From: Pseudonocardia sp. SCN 73-27
Lineage (GTDB): Bacteria > Actinomycetota > Actinomycetes > Mycobacteriales > Pseudonocardiaceae
DNA: 44,274 nucleotides
Direction of reading: 5' to 3'
Assembly: GCA_001725415.1 (NCBI GenBank)
Contig: MEGH01000036.1
Coordinates: 1 to 44,274, forward strand
Below are positions 31,654-41,157 of the stretch, piece after piece. The notes under the pieces were generated by a model that saw only the letters and a list, made by a program, of their open reading frames with translations, did not search any database and had not been told where the DNA came from. Numbering within the stretch: the first letter of the stretch is position 1; every line of letters starts with the position of its first letter. A program made the position numbers and the translations under genes.

Positions 31654-31968
31654 CGGTTGGTCTCCAGCGGCCGGGCCCGCGTCGCCGCGGACGTGTCGGG
31701 GAGGGTGCCGCGTCGACGTCGACGGTGGTGTCGGTCCACCCGTGCGGTGCGGGTCGGGACACCGCAACCGGGAGGAAGTGTCTCATTTCGAGACGATTTC
31801 GCGCTGTTGCCTGCGCCACGCGGCAAGATGCACGGCCGCTGAACCGATCCGGACCGATCCGCGGTTGCCGCGAGGGTCGAGGTCGGCCAAAGTACCTGGT
31901 GAGACGCATCGTGTTGAGCAGCAGCATGCGCGCCGTTCCCCACACGACGTTTCCGGCCGGGAGTGACG
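31654..31968. other. 315-base gap upstream of the STAS gene
   Basis: No gene is supported. It holds a small hairpin, GTCTC-N5-GAGAC at 31780-31794, and a short direct repeat of CCGATCCG near 31848-31865. The last 60 bases contain GGCCGGGAG, the ribosome site of the STAS gene. No convincing -35/-10 pair is seen. Confidence 0.45.
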
Positions 31969-32367
31969 ATGAGTCCGATGATCAGTCCGGCACCGGGTGG
32001 TTTCGAGGTCCGGGCCCATGTGCCGATGCCGTCGGTGGCGGTGCTGCGCCCCGAGGGCGAGCTCGACATGGTGACGGCTCCGGAACTGGTGGTCCGCGTC
32101 GAGTTCCATCTCGACCAGCAGCGCCACGTCGTGCTCGACCTGCGCGACGTCGACCTGCTGACCTCCAATGCGCTGCAGGCCCTGCTCGTCGTCCACAACG
32201 CCGCGCAGCGCCGCGGGCTGCGGCTGCGGATCACCGGTACCGACCACGGCGCCGTCGCCCGCGTCCTCGGACAGACGGGCCTCGACGCGGTGCTGCCGAT
32301 CACCGCGCTGAGCACCGAGGAAGCCGTCGCCGCGCTGGCGCACCCACGTCCCGACGCGCGCGGCTGA
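31969..32367 (+). CDS. STAS-domain anti-sigma factor antagonist
   Basis: A 132-residue STAS protein (RsbV/SpoIIAA type). SVAVLRPEGELDMVTAPELV is the typical first strand-helix, HVVLDLRDVDLLTSNALQAL is the core with S66 near the usual phosphorylation site (the classical DSSG is replaced by LTSNA), and GLRLRITGTDHGAVARVLGQTG completes the fold. It would bind or be phosphorylated by an RsbW-like kinase such as the one at 29825. The ATG at 31969 lies five bases after GGGAG; the GTG 31963 is an alternative start. Confidence 0.85.
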   Translation: MSPMISPAPGGFEVRAHVPMPSVAVLRPEGELDMVTAPELVVRVEFHLDQQRHVVLDLRDVDLLTSNALQALLVVHNAAQRRGLRLRITGTDHGAVARVLGQTGLDAVLPITALSTEEAVAALAHPRPDARG

Positions 32368-32596
32368 CCCGCGGCGGCCGTCGCAGGCCTCGGGCCGCCG
32401 CCCGCCACGCCGTCCAGGCCCACCCGGCGCTCTGGGGCCGTTGGTCCCTACCGGACGGACGTGTGTCGGGTATGGACTCCGCGTCGGCAGCGACGCCTGA
32501 GCCCATCGGGGGCACGTTCCTCACGTGGAGGAGCGGCGGAGGCGCAGGCGCGTCGCCCGTCCCGGGACGTTCCCGGCAGCTCGCCCAGGAGGACCC
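32368..32596. other. Gap between the two STAS-type genes
   Basis: A 229-base region without a gene. GGGTAT at 32468-32473 matches a sigmaF/B -10, but I see no GTTT at the right distance. AGGAGGA near 32587 is the ribosome site for the next gene. Confidence 0.35.
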
Positions 32597-33016
32597 GTGC
32601 GCTCCCCTCACCCGACCATGACCCGTTCCGTGCCGACACACCTCGCGCCCGCCGAGGGCGCCGGCAGCGTGACCGTCGCCTTCCACGGAGACGACGACGT
32701 GGTCGTGTCGGTGCGGGGCGCCCTCGACGCCGCGGCGGTCCGCCGCGCGACGCGGCTGCTCGCGGTGGCCGACGTCGAGGGCGTCCGGCACGTCATCGTC
32801 GACGTCGTCGACGCGCCCGACGCGCCCGCCGCGCTGCGCGGCGCACTCGACCCGCTGCGGACCCGGCTGCAGGCCCGCGGCGGGTGGCTGCTGGTCGAGG
32901 GTGCTCCGGGGACCCCGCACGAGCCCAGCCTGCTCGACGTGTTCGCCGTCTACGCGGAGGCGACCCGCGGTGCCGCAACGGGTGTCCCGGCCCCGCGCAC
33001 CGTCCTCGCCGGCTGA
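32597..33016 (+). CDS. Divergent STAS-like protein
   Basis: A 139-residue protein. After a short leader, SVTVAFHGDDDVVVSVRGAL DAAAVRRATRLLAV and GVRHVIVDVVDAPDAPAALR have the strand-helix order of a STAS domain but lack the conserved serine, and LQARGGWLLVEGAPG matches the last strand. It may be a degenerate or regulatory STAS partner. GTG 32597 has AGGAGGA four bases upstream; ATG 32618 is possible but has no such site. Confidence 0.6.
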   Translation: MRSPHPTMTRSVPTHLAPAEGAGSVTVAFHGDDDVVVSVRGALDAAAVRRATRLLAVADVEGVRHVIVDVVDAPDAPAALRGALDPLRTRLQARGGWLLVEGAPGTPHEPSLLDVFAVYAEATRGAATGVPAPRTVLAG

Positions 33017-33064
33017 CCCGCCGCCGTCGTCGCGGCGGGCGCCGGTGCGCGGCCGCGACGACGG
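33017..33064. terminator. Convergent terminator with two alternative hairpins
   Basis: CCCGCCGC (33017-33024) pairs with GCGGCGGG (33032-33039). Alternatively CCGTCGTCGCGGC (33024-33036) pairs perfectly with 33052-33064. The two share bases and cannot form together. It separates the STAS-like gene from the end of ppgK. Confidence 0.55.
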
Positions 33065-33070
33065 CTCACG

Positions 33071-33832
33071 TCACTTCTCGGAGGCCAGCAGGGCGGCACC
33101 GACGATCCCGGCCTCGTTGAGCAGCTCGGCCGGCACCATCTTCGTGTGGATGTCGACCTTCGACATCCACTTTGACGACTTCTTGCTGACGCCGCCGCCG
33201 ATGACGATCAGGTCCGGCCAGAGCAGCGCCTCGACGACGCCGTAGTAGCGGGTGAGCCGCTCGGCCCAGTCGTCCCACTCCAGGTCCTCGCGCTCGCGGG
33301 CCGAGTCGGCGGCGCGCTTCTCGGCGTCGTAGCCGTCGATCTCCAGGTGGCCCAGCTCGGTGTTGGGCCACAGCTTCCCGTCGATGACCAGCGCGGACCC
33401 GATGCCGGTGCCCAGCGTCGAGACGAGCACGACGCCCTTGTTGCCCTTCGCGGCGCCGAACCGGACCTCGGCCACACCGGCGGCGTCGGCGTCGTTGACC
33501 ACGAGCGCCTTGCGGCCGGTGGCCTTCTTCATCAGCTCGTGGGCGTCGGTGCCGATCCAGCTGCGGTCGATGTTCGCGGCGGTCCGGACGACCCCGTGCT
33601 GCACGACCGCGGGCAGCGTGCAGCCGAACTCGCGGTCCCAGTCGAAGTGGTCGAGCACCTTGGTGACGACCTCGGCGACGGCGTCCGGCGTCGCGGGCTG
33701 GGGTGTCGGGATGCGGAGCCGGTCGTCGGCCAGCTCGCCCTTGCGCAGGTCGACCGGGGCGCCCTTGATGCCGGAGCCGCCGATGTCGATACCGAACCCG
33801 ATGTGCTTGTCGTGCTTGCCCTTCGACGACAT
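33071..33832 (-). CDS. ppgK: Polyphosphate glucokinase
   Basis: A 253-residue ROK-type kinase that phosphorylates glucose using polyphosphate or [19 protein letters not shown] (14-29) is the phosphate-binding motif, VVNDADAAG has the catalytic Asp, [17 protein letters not shown] is the second phosphate loop, and PNTELGH follows. [20 protein letters not shown] is typical of polyphosphate glucokinases. ATG 33832 is 2 bases after the pgm stop, so the pair is co-transcribed. Glucose 6-phosphate formed here is the partner substrate of phosphoglucomutase. Confidence 0.94.
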   Translation of the reverse strand: MSSKGKHDKHIGFGIDIGGSGIKGAPVDLRKGELADDRLRIPTPQPATPDAVAEVVTKVLDHFDWDREFGCTLPAVVQHGVVRTAANIDRSWIGTDAHELMKKATGRKALVVNDADAAGVAEVRFGAAKGNKGVVLVSTLGTGIGSALVIDGKLWPNTELGHLEIDGYDAEKRAADSAREREDLEWDDWAERLTRYYGVVEALLWPDLIVIGGGVSKKSSKWMSKVDIHTKMVPAELLNEAGIVGAALLASEK

Positions 33833-33834
33833 TG

Positions 33835-35478
<1,644 letters not shown>

Positions 35479-35580
35479 GAGGCACAGCCTGCCGTATTCG
35501 TGCACTCGCGCAAGAGCAGCGGGGCGGCGATATCAGGGAGGCACAGCCTGCCGCAATCACCCACGCGCGCAAGAGCTGCG
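35479..35580. repeat. 43-bp imperfect direct repeat upstream of pgm
   Basis: Copies at 35479-35521 and 35538-35580, 59 bases apart, match at 36 of 43 positions. Both begin GAGGCACAGCCTGCCG and end CGCGCAAGAGC. The inner copy abuts the pgm ATG and, on the minus strand, contains TTGCGC, 16 bases, CAGGCT, a weak promoter with seven bases to the ATG. Confidence 0.65.
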
Positions 35581-35597
35581 CGGCGTCGGCTCCGGGC

Positions 35598-36425
35598 TCA
35601 CCCCCGCACCAGCCGAGGGAGCAGCGACGACGCGATCGTGATCATCGCCGCGGCGGCCAGCACGAGCACCCCGAAGTCGAGCCACAGCCGCGCCGGGGTG
35701 CCGATGAGCAGCCCCCGCAGCGCCTCCACCTCGTAACTGAGCGGATTGACGTGGTTGACCACCTGCAGCCAGCCCGGCATCAGCTCGACGGGGTAGAGCG
35801 CGTTGGACGCGAAGAACAGCGGCATCGTGATGGCCTGCCCGATGCCCATCAGCCGGTCCCGCGACAGCACGAGCCCGGCGATCGTGATCGACAGACAGCA
35901 GAAGAACGCCGACCCCAGCAGCAGTGCCGCGACCACGCCGAGCCACTGCAACGGGTTGGCGGACAACGACACCCCGAGCACCAGCGCCAGCAGCAGCACG
36001 ACGACGGCCTGCGCCACCGCCCGCACCCCGGCCGCGAACGCCTTGGCGGTGACGAGCGCGATCCGCGGCGTCGGCGTCACCAGCAGCTTGGACAGCACCC
36101 CGGCGTCGCGTTCCCAGATGATCTGGATGCCGTAGAAGATCGCGATGAACAGCGCCGACTGCGCGAGGATGCCGGGCGCCAGGTAGTCCAGGTACGGGGT
36201 GTCGCCGGTCGGGATCGCGTGGATGCGGGTGAACACCTGCCCGAACACGATCAGCCACAGCGCCGGCTGGACCGCGCGGGTGATCAGCTCGGAGCGGTCG
36301 TGGCGCAGCCGCTGGAGCTCGACCAGGCACATCGTGGCGACGCGGCGGACCGCGGTCGCGAGGATGCCGAGCGGGCCGGGGTCCTCAGCCGAGGCGGCCG
36401 GCGGTGCGACGGGCAGCACGGACAT
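35598..36425 (-). CDS. ABC-2 type transporter permease
   Basis: A 275-residue permease with about six membrane helices, of the ABC-2 (DrrB/NodJ-like) type. [20 protein letters not shown] is the first helix region. [20 protein letters not shown], the segment [20 protein letters not shown], and [31 protein letters not shown] are the conserved ABC-2 membrane-domain segments. It overlaps the ATPase gene by 41 bases and forms an exporter with it. Substrate unknown; drug or lipid export is typical of the family. Confidence 0.9.
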   Translation of the reverse strand: MSVLPVAPPAASAEDPGPLGILATAVRRVATMCLVELQRLRHDRSELITRAVQPALWLIVFGQVFTRIHAIPTGDTPYLDYLAPGILAQSALFIAIFYGIQIIWERDAGVLSKLLVTPTPRIALVTAKAFAAGVRAVAQAVVVLLLALVLGVSLSANPLQWLGVVAALLLGSAFFCCLSITIAGLVLSRDRLMGIGQAITMPLFFASNALYPVELMPGWLQVVNHVNPLSYEVEALRGLLIGTPARLWLDFGVLVLAAAAMITIASSLLPRLVRG

Positions 36426-37191
36426 CGCGCAGTCCTCCGGATCGGTCGGCGAGGGTGTCGCCGGTGTGGTGGCGGAACACGTCGTCGAGGGTCGCGTCGG
36501 GCCCGATCGCGCCGCGCAGCTCCGCGGGCGTGCCGAGCGCGCGGATGCGGCCCCGGTGCATCAGCGCGATGCGGTCGCACTCGGTGTCGGCCTCCTGCAT
36601 GGCGTGCGTGGTGACCAGGACGGTCATGCCCGTGGCCTCGCGGATCGCGGTGATGCGCTCCCACACGCCGTCGCGGGCGACGGGGTCGAGCCCGACGGTC
36701 GGCTCGTCGAGCACCAGCACCCGAGGCGCGCTGACCAGGGCCTGCGCGAGCTCGAGGCGCCGCACCATGCCGCCGGAGTAGGTCTTGACCTGCTTGTCGG
36801 CGACGTCGAGCAGGTCGACCGCGTCGAGCACCGCGTCGACCTGGGCGGTGCGCTCGCGGCGCGGGACGTCGAAGAGCCGGGCGAACAGGGCGACGTTCTC
36901 ACGGCCGGACAGTGTGCCGTCCGCCGAGAGCTGCTGGGGGACGTAGCCGAGCATGCGACGAACGGCGCTGCGGCGGCGCGCGACGTCGACACCGAAGATC
37001 TCGATCGCCCCCGGCGGTGCGGGCAGCAGCGTGGTGATCATGCGGATGGTGGTTGTCTTGCCGGCGCCGTTGGGGCCGAGCAGGCCGAACACCTCGCCGG
37101 GGCGGACCTCCAGGTCGAGGCCGTCGACGGCGACGGTGTCGCCGAACTGCTGACGCAGTCCGGTGCAGCGGACGGCGGGGTCGCCTGTCAT
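36385..37191 (-). CDS. ABC transporter ATP-binding protein (DrrA-like)
   Basis: A 268-residue ATPase. Walker A is GPNGAGKTT at 39-47, the Q-loop YVPQQLSAD, the signature YSGGMVRRLE, Walker B VLVLDEPTVGLDP, and the H-loop VLVTTHAMQEAD. The C-terminal extension (TLDDVFRHHTGDTL) is of the DrrA/daunorubicin-resistance type. The start overlaps the MarR stop by 4 bases (ATGA), so regulator, ATPase and permease form one operon. Confidence 0.94.
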   Translation of the reverse strand: MTGDPAVRCTGLRQQFGDTVAVDGLDLEVRPGEVFGLLGPNGAGKTTTIRMITTLLPAPPGAIEIFGVDVARRRSAVRRMLGYVPQQLSADGTLSGRENVALFARLFDVPRRERTAQVDAVLDAVDLLDVADKQVKTYSGGMVRRLELAQALVSAPRVLVLDEPTVGLDPVARDGVWERITAIREATGMTVLVTTHAMQEADTECDRIALMHRGRIRALGTPAELRGAIGPDATLDDVFRHHTGDTLADRSGGLRDVRAARRTAGRLG

Positions 37192-37640
37192 CCGGTCTCC
37201 TTCTCGGCGAGCACGTCGGTGAGCCGCGCGAGCGCGGGCAGGGCCGCGGAGAGGGCGGACTGCTCGGCGGCGGAGAGTTCCGCGATGCCCGCGGTGACGA
37301 GCGCGCTGCGGGCGGCGCGCCACCGGGCGAGCCTGGCCCGGGCGGCGTCGGTGAGCTGCAGGCGGGCGGCGCGCCGGTCGGCGGGATCGGGGGTGCGGTG
37401 CAGGAGATCGGCTGCGACGAGCTGGTTGACCAGGGTGCTGACGGTGTTGGCCGCCAGATGCAGGCCCCGTGCCGCGGCGGCGACGCCGACGCCGGGCTCG
37501 GACTCGACGAGCTGCAGCAGCTCCAGCTGCGCCCCGCGCAGCAGGACGGGATCGTGCGACCTCTCGCGCACCCGGCGGCGGACCACCCGGCGCAGGCCGA
37601 CGACGGCGGCCATCAGCTCGTCGCCGCGGGGAGGGGTCAT
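37188..37640 (-). CDS. MarR-family regulator of the ABC exporter
   Basis: A 150-residue MarR-type winged-helix regulator. The recognition region is GVAAAARGLHLAANTVSTLV NQLVAADLLHRTPDPADRRA, where DxRxxRLQLT is the wing. It is the first gene of the exporter operon. The ATG at 37640 lies exactly seven bases after TAGAGT, indicating a leaderless message, and an 11-bp palindrome lies upstream. Autoregulation and control of the transporter are typical of the family and inferred here. Confidence 0.9.
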   Translation of the reverse strand: MTPPRGDELMAAVVGLRRVVRRRVRERSHDPVLLRGAQLELLQLVESEPGVGVAAAARGLHLAANTVSTLVNQLVAADLLHRTPDPADRRAARLQLTDAARARLARWRAARSALVTAGIAELSAAEQSALSAALPALARLTDVLAEKETG

Positions 37641-37653
37641 GCCGGCGACTCTA
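37641..37653 (-). promoter_or_regulatory. Leaderless promoter of the MarR operon, -10 TAGAGT
   Basis: On the minus strand TAGAGT (37653-37648), CGCCGGC, then ATG. Same spacing as the promoters at 3834, 16540 and 18627. Confidence 0.5.
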
Positions 37654-37678
37654 CCTCCGTGACAGAGCTATTGCCCGA

Positions 37679-37689
37679 TGGTAGTACCA
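37679..37689. promoter_or_regulatory. Palindrome TGGTAGTACCA, possible MarR operator
   Basis: A perfect 11-bp palindrome with a single central G, about 40 bases upstream of the marR start and near its -35 region. A second dyad (CTCT/AGAG) spans the -10. Confidence 0.4.
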
Positions 37690-37706
37690 CGTGGGCCGTT
37701 TCGTTG

Positions 37707-37982
37707 TCAGGAGAGCGATGCGTAGTGCATCTGCATGACGACACCCATCGCGATGGCGCCGAGGCCGATGATCAGTGGGATGACGAAGCGGTTGCCCGCG
37801 CCTCGGCGGCGGGACAGGAACGACAGCACGATCGCCGCCAGACCGAACGCGTATCCGGCGAGCGGCATGAAGTAGCCGGCGACGACGCCCGCGACAGCGA
37901 TGACGGTGGCCGCAACGACCTGCGTCGAGCCCTCGCCCAGCCCGCGCGGCTCGGTCTGGTCGGCCGGTCCGGTACCGCTCAT
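37707..37982 (-). CDS. Small membrane protein, unknown
   Basis: A 91-residue protein. After a polar N terminus (MSGTGPADQTEPRGLGEGST), it has two or three membrane segments: VVAATVIAVAGVVAGYFMPL, YAFGLAAIVLSFLS and FVIPLIIGLGAIAMGVVM. RRRGAGN lies between helices two and three. ATG 37982 is preceded by AGGGG and, further up, TACCGT (38027-38022, minus) as a -10. The frame could extend to 38090, but that would include the promoter. Family unknown. Confidence 0.6.
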   Translation of the reverse strand: MSGTGPADQTEPRGLGEGSTQVVAATVIAVAGVVAGYFMPLAGYAFGLAAIVLSFLSRRRGAGNRFVIPLIIGLGAIAMGVVMQMHYASLS

Positions 37983-38119
37983 CACGCTTCGCCCCTGCTC
38001 GTCGACGCCCTTGTGTCCGCCACGGTACCGACGCCGTGACCGCGCGAGGTGGACCGGTCCTCCGGCGGCGGCCGCGTTCGTGCTCGTCACCGGCGGGCTC
38101 GCCGAGTACGACCGCGGCC

Positions 38120-38224
38120 ATGGCAGTGCTCGCCGACGCGCCCTCGGTGAGCTTCCGGTTCCTCGAGGACGTCATGCAGATCAGCGACTCGGACCTGGCC
38201 CGCCCGGCCCCACAGAGCCTGTGC
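38120..38224 (+). pseudogene. Remnant of a winged-helix regulator (HTH_34-like)
   Basis: From ATG 38120 the plus strand reads MAVLADAPSVSFRFLEDVMQ ISDSDLAR, which closely resembles the first half of small winged-helix regulators (an ALADAPxVSFxFLxDxLxISDSDLSR type pattern). The expected second half (the helix after SDLSR, then the wing) is missing; the frame instead runs into an unrelated stretch and a perfect palindrome at 38225. It is probably the stump of a deleted gene; the match is by eye. Confidence 0.4.
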
Positions 38225-38256
38225 GCGGCGATGGTCGCCATGGCGACCATCGCCGC
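38225..38256. terminator. 32-bp perfect palindrome at the methyltransferase stop
   Basis: The two 16-base halves are exact complements with no spacer, centred on CCATGG (outer bases GCGGCGATGG). It begins immediately after the stop codon (38257-38259) of the minus-strand methyltransferase and could act as its terminator or as a cruciform/recombination site. Confidence 0.6.
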
Positions 38257-39066
38257 TCACGAGGGCCGACGTGCAAGGACCTCGCCGTGCAGCAGGGCGA
38301 ACCAGCCGTCGGGATCGGCCGCCCAGGCGCGCCAGCCGGCCGACATCTCCTCCAGGTCGCCCCGGTCGGCGATCCCGCGCTCGACGGCCTGCTCCGCCAC
38401 CCGTGAGCGGGTGATCCGCTCGGCCCAGGCGCCGCCCCACCAGGCCCGCTCCTCGGGCGTCGCGTAGCACCACACCGACGCCGACGCCGTGACCTCGGCG
38501 AACCCGGCCTTCCTCGCCCACGCGTACAGGCGACGGCCCGCGTCGGGCTCGGCCCCGTTCGACTTCGCGACCGCCCGGTACGTGGCGAGCCACGCGTCGA
38601 GCCGCTCGTCGGCGGGGAACCAGGTCATCGCGGCGTAGTCGGCGTCGCGGACCGCGACGACCCCGTCGTCGGTGAGCACCGACCCCATCGCGCGCAGCGC
38701 CGCGACCGGGTCGGTGAGGTGCTGCAGCACCTGATGGGCGTGCACGACGTCGTAGCGGCCGGCCGCCGGGTCGAGCCGGTAGACGTCGGCGACCTCGAAC
38801 CGCAGCGTCGCGATCCCGGCGCCCGTCGCGCGGGCCTCGGCGAGCGGGTCCTCCACCGGCTCGATGCCCAGCGTCGGCCCCGGTGCCACGAGCCGAGCCA
38901 GGTCGGCGGTGATCGTCCCCGGCCCGCTGCCGACGTCGAGCAGCGACAGGCCCGGCCGCAGGTGGGGGAGCAGGTAGGCGGCGGAGTTGGCCGCGGTCCG
39001 GTTCCGGTGCGAACGCAGGACGCTGTCGGCGTGGCCGTGGGTGTAGACGTCCGGGTTCTCAGGCAC
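38257..39066 (-). CDS. Class I SAM-dependent methyltransferase
   Basis: A 269-residue methyltransferase of the UbiE/Methyltransf_11-25 type. LSLLDVGSGPGTITADLA (40-57) is motif I. LGIEPVEDPLAEAR is the acidic second strand, YDVVHAHQVLQHLTDPVAAL is motif post-II/III, and LTDDGVVAVRDADY follows. The C-terminal part (WARKAGFAEVTASASVWCYA) caps the site. GTG 39066 starts it, overlapping the upstream gene end by 8 bases, so the two are co-transcribed. The substrate is unknown. Confidence 0.87.
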   Translation of the reverse strand: MPENPDVYTHGHADSVLRSHRNRTAANSAAYLLPHLRPGLSLLDVGSGPGTITADLARLVAPGPTLGIEPVEDPLAEARATGAGIATLRFEVADVYRLDPAAGRYDVVHAHQVLQHLTDPVAALRAMGSVLTDDGVVAVRDADYAAMTWFPADERLDAWLATYRAVAKSNGAEPDAGRRLYAWARKAGFAEVTASASVWCYATPEERAWWGGAWAERITRSRVAEQAVERGIADRGDLEEMSAGWRAWAADPDGWFALLHGEVLARRPS

Positions 39067-39901
39067 GTGCGCTCACCGCGCCCTCCAGTGCGGCCCGCAT
39101 CGGCTCCACCGGTCCGGGGCGCCCCGTCATCAACGTGACCTGCTCGACGGCCTGGTGCAGCAGCATCGACAGCCCGCTCACCACCCGGCAGCCCGCCGCG
39201 GCCGCCGACGCGGCGAACGGCGTCGGCCAGCCCGCGTACACGGCGTCGAGCACCGCCGTCGACGACGACCACGCCGTCCCGACGAGCCCGTCCGCCGCGC
39301 CGTGGGGCAGCGTCGAGATCACCACCCCGGCGCCCGCGAGCGTCTTCGCCGCGTCGGCCGGATCGGTGAGATCGGCGCGCACGTCCGGGGTGACGCCCAG
39401 GCGTTCCGCGGCCTCGCGCAGCGCCGCGGCCCGCCCGGTGTCGCGCACCAGCACCCGCGGCGCCGGGTCGCCCAGCTCCCGCAGCGCCGCCAGCGCCGCC
39501 CGGGCGGTGCCACCGGCGCCGAGGACGACGGCGTCGCGCGCCGTGGCCACGCCCGCATCCCGGAGCGCCTCGACGATCCCGGCGACGTCGGTGTTGTCGG
39601 CGAACCTGCCGTCGGCGCCGAACACCAGCGTGTTCGCCGCACCCGTGGCCGTGGCCAGCTCCGACACCCGGTCGGCGACGTCGATCGCGACCCGCTTGAG
39701 CGGCATCGTCAGCGACAGCCCCACCCACGCGGCGTCGAGGCCGTCGACGAAACCGGGCAGCCCGGCCTCGTCGCACTCGTGCAGGCCGTACTCCCAGCCG
39801 TCGAGGCCCAACGCGTCGTAGGCGGCCCGGTGCAGGACAGGGGAGAGCGAGTGCGCGACGGGGGAGCCGAGCACGGCGGCGCGGCGTGCGGGTGCGGGCA
39901 T
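39059..39901 (-). CDS. aroE: Shikimate dehydrogenase-like protein (AroE family)
   Basis: A 280-residue AroE-type NADP(H) dehydrogenase of the shikimate pathway. The substrate site has SPVAHSLSPVLHRAAYDALG (13-32), LSLTMPLK with catalytic K69, ANTLVF with N90, and DNTDVAGIV with D105. The nucleotide loop is LGAGGTARAAL (127-137), and DAVYAGWPTPFAASAAAAG and LLHQAVEQ follow near the C terminus. All key residues are present, so it is probably active; quinate/shikimate-type paralogues are a possible alternative. ATG 39901 is preceded by CATACT with six bases between, a possible leaderless promoter. Confidence 0.9.
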   Translation of the reverse strand: MPAPARRAAVLGSPVAHSLSPVLHRAAYDALGLDGWEYGLHECDEAGLPGFVDGLDAAWVGLSLTMPLKRVAIDVADRVSELATATGAANTLVFGADGRFADNTDVAGIVEALRDAGVATARDAVVLGAGGTARAALAALRELGDPAPRVLVRDTGRAAALREAAERLGVTPDVRADLTDPADAAKTLAGAGVVISTLPHGAADGLVGTAWSSSTAVLDAVYAGWPTPFAASAAAAGCRVVSGLSMLLHQAVEQVTLMTGRPGPVEPMRAALEGAVSARA

Positions 39902-39936
39902 TCCCGGAGTATGCGCACCGCCGCGCCCGCCCGCGA

Positions 39937-40278
39937 TCAGTACCCCTGCGGCGGGCCCCAGCTGCGGAAGCGTTCGATCGTGACCTTCCCGGCGTCGGCG
40001 CCCGTGTCCGCGCCGTTCTCGGTCTCCGCACGCTTCGCGAACCGTCGCGCGCCGTACTCGACGCCCGCGAGCGTCATCGCCGACTCCGAGCAGCCCATCC
40101 CGTACTTGGCGCGGACCCGCTCGTCGGCCAGCGTCATCGCCTCGCGGGTGCGCGCGACGAAGTCGGCGAGCGTGTACTCCGCGCCCGCCTCGAAGTAGTC
40201 CTTGACGATCAGCGACGGCGAGTAGAACGACTGCGTCGACCCGTCGGGCCAGCGGACGTCGAACACAACATCGGGCAC
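39937..40278 (-). CDS. MSMEG_0570-family nitrogen-starvation response protein
   Basis: A 113-residue protein whose first part, DVRWPDGSTQSFYSPSLIVK DYFEAGAEYTLADFVARTRE and ADERVRAKYGMGCSES, matches my memory of the MSMEG_0570 family (members read FxVRWPDGxxxxCYSPSLVV and VRAKYGFACSSA). In other actinobacteria this family lies in a large cluster with a nitrilase and a radical SAM protein, which are absent here. It has an unusual charged tail (AKRAETENGADTGADAGKVT). GTG 40278 follows GGAGAG. The role is unknown. Confidence 0.8.
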   Translation of the reverse strand: MPDVVFDVRWPDGSTQSFYSPSLIVKDYFEAGAEYTLADFVARTREAMTLADERVRAKYGMGCSESAMTLAGVEYGARRFAKRAETENGADTGADAGKVTIERFRSWGPPQGY

Positions 40279-40396
40279 GGCTCTCCTCGAGGGGCGCGCG
40301 GTCGGGGCCGATCGGCGACGTCGGCGATCGCACACAGATTAGTCCCCGCACCGCCCCGGCGGCCGCGTCCGGCACCCGGCCCGGGACACTGCCCCC

Positions 40397-41143
40397 GTGA
40401 GATCGGGATCGACGGTGCTCGTGCTCGGTGGCCGGAGCGAGATCGGTGTGGCCGTCGCGGAACGGCTCTCGGCCGCAGGAGCGGGGACGGTCGTGCTCGC
40501 CGCGCGCCGCAGCCACGACCTCGACGACGAGGAACGCCGCGTCCGTGCGGGTGGCGCCGAGGTCGAGCGCGTCGAGTTCGACGCCGACGACCTCGCCTCC
40601 CACCGGCCGCTGATCGACGAGCTCGTCGCCCGCCACGGCCGCCTCGACACCGTGGTCGTCGCCTTCGGGATCCTCGGGCAGCAGGCCCGCGCCGAGACCG
40701 ACGCCGCCCACGCCGTCGAGATCGTCCACACCGACTACGTCGCCCACGTGCACGTCCTCACCCACCTCGCGCAGGTGCTGCGCGCGCAGGGCACCGGCAC
40801 GCTCGTCGTGTACTCGTCGGTGGCGGGGTGGCGGGTGCGGCGGGCCAACTACGTGTACGGCTCGGCCAAGGCGGGTCTCGACGGTTTCGCAAGCGGCATG
40901 GCCGACGCCCTCCACGGCAGCGGCGTCCGGACGCTGCTGGTGCGGCCGGGGTTCGTCGTCGGGCGGATGACGGCGGGGATGACACCGGCGCCGTTGTCGA
41001 GCACACCGCAGCAGGTCGCCGACGCGACGGTCGCGGCGCTGGCGAAGAGGCGCCGGGAGCTGTGGGTGCCCGCGGTGCTGCGGCCGGTGTTCTTCGGGAT
41101 GCGCCTGCTGCCGCGCGCGGTGTGGCGCCGCATCCCGCGCTGA
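40397..41143 (+). CDS. SDR reductase resembling DprE2
   Basis: A 248-residue short-chain dehydrogenase close to the decaprenylphosphoryl-D-ketoribose reductase (DprE2) type. VLVLGGRSEIGVAVAERL (7-24) is the NAD(P) motif; the GGRSEIG form is characteristic of DprE2-like enzymes. FDADDLASH follows, then VVAFGILGQQ, and the catalytic S140/S141 (VVYSSVAG), Y154 and K158 (YGSAK). The C terminus (FFGMRLLPRAVWRRIP) also fits. No DprE1 homologue is in the window. GTG 40397 lies six bases after GACACT, a possible weak -10. Confidence 0.85.
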   Translation: MRSGSTVLVLGGRSEIGVAVAERLSAAGAGTVVLAARRSHDLDDEERRVRAGGAEVERVEFDADDLASHRPLIDELVARHGRLDTVVVAFGILGQQARAETDAAHAVEIVHTDYVAHVHVLTHLAQVLRAQGTGTLVVYSSVAGWRVRRANYVYGSAKAGLDGFASGMADALHGSGVRTLLVRPGFVVGRMTAGMTPAPLSSTPQQVADATVAALAKRRRELWVPAVLRPVFFGMRLLPRAVWRRIPR

Positions 41144-41157
41144 GACCCTGACCCCGG

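Noticed and set aside
32468-32473. Second sigmaF/B promoter before the STAS-like gene
   Set aside because: GGGTAT is present, but the nearest GTT-like sequence is 24 bases away, outside the known spacing, so I do not call a promoter.
37728-37740. Second copy of GTGCATCTGCATG (as near 26298) as a shared operator
   Set aside because: Here it lies inside the coding end of the small membrane protein gene and encodes its MQMHYASLS tail; the match is likely chance.
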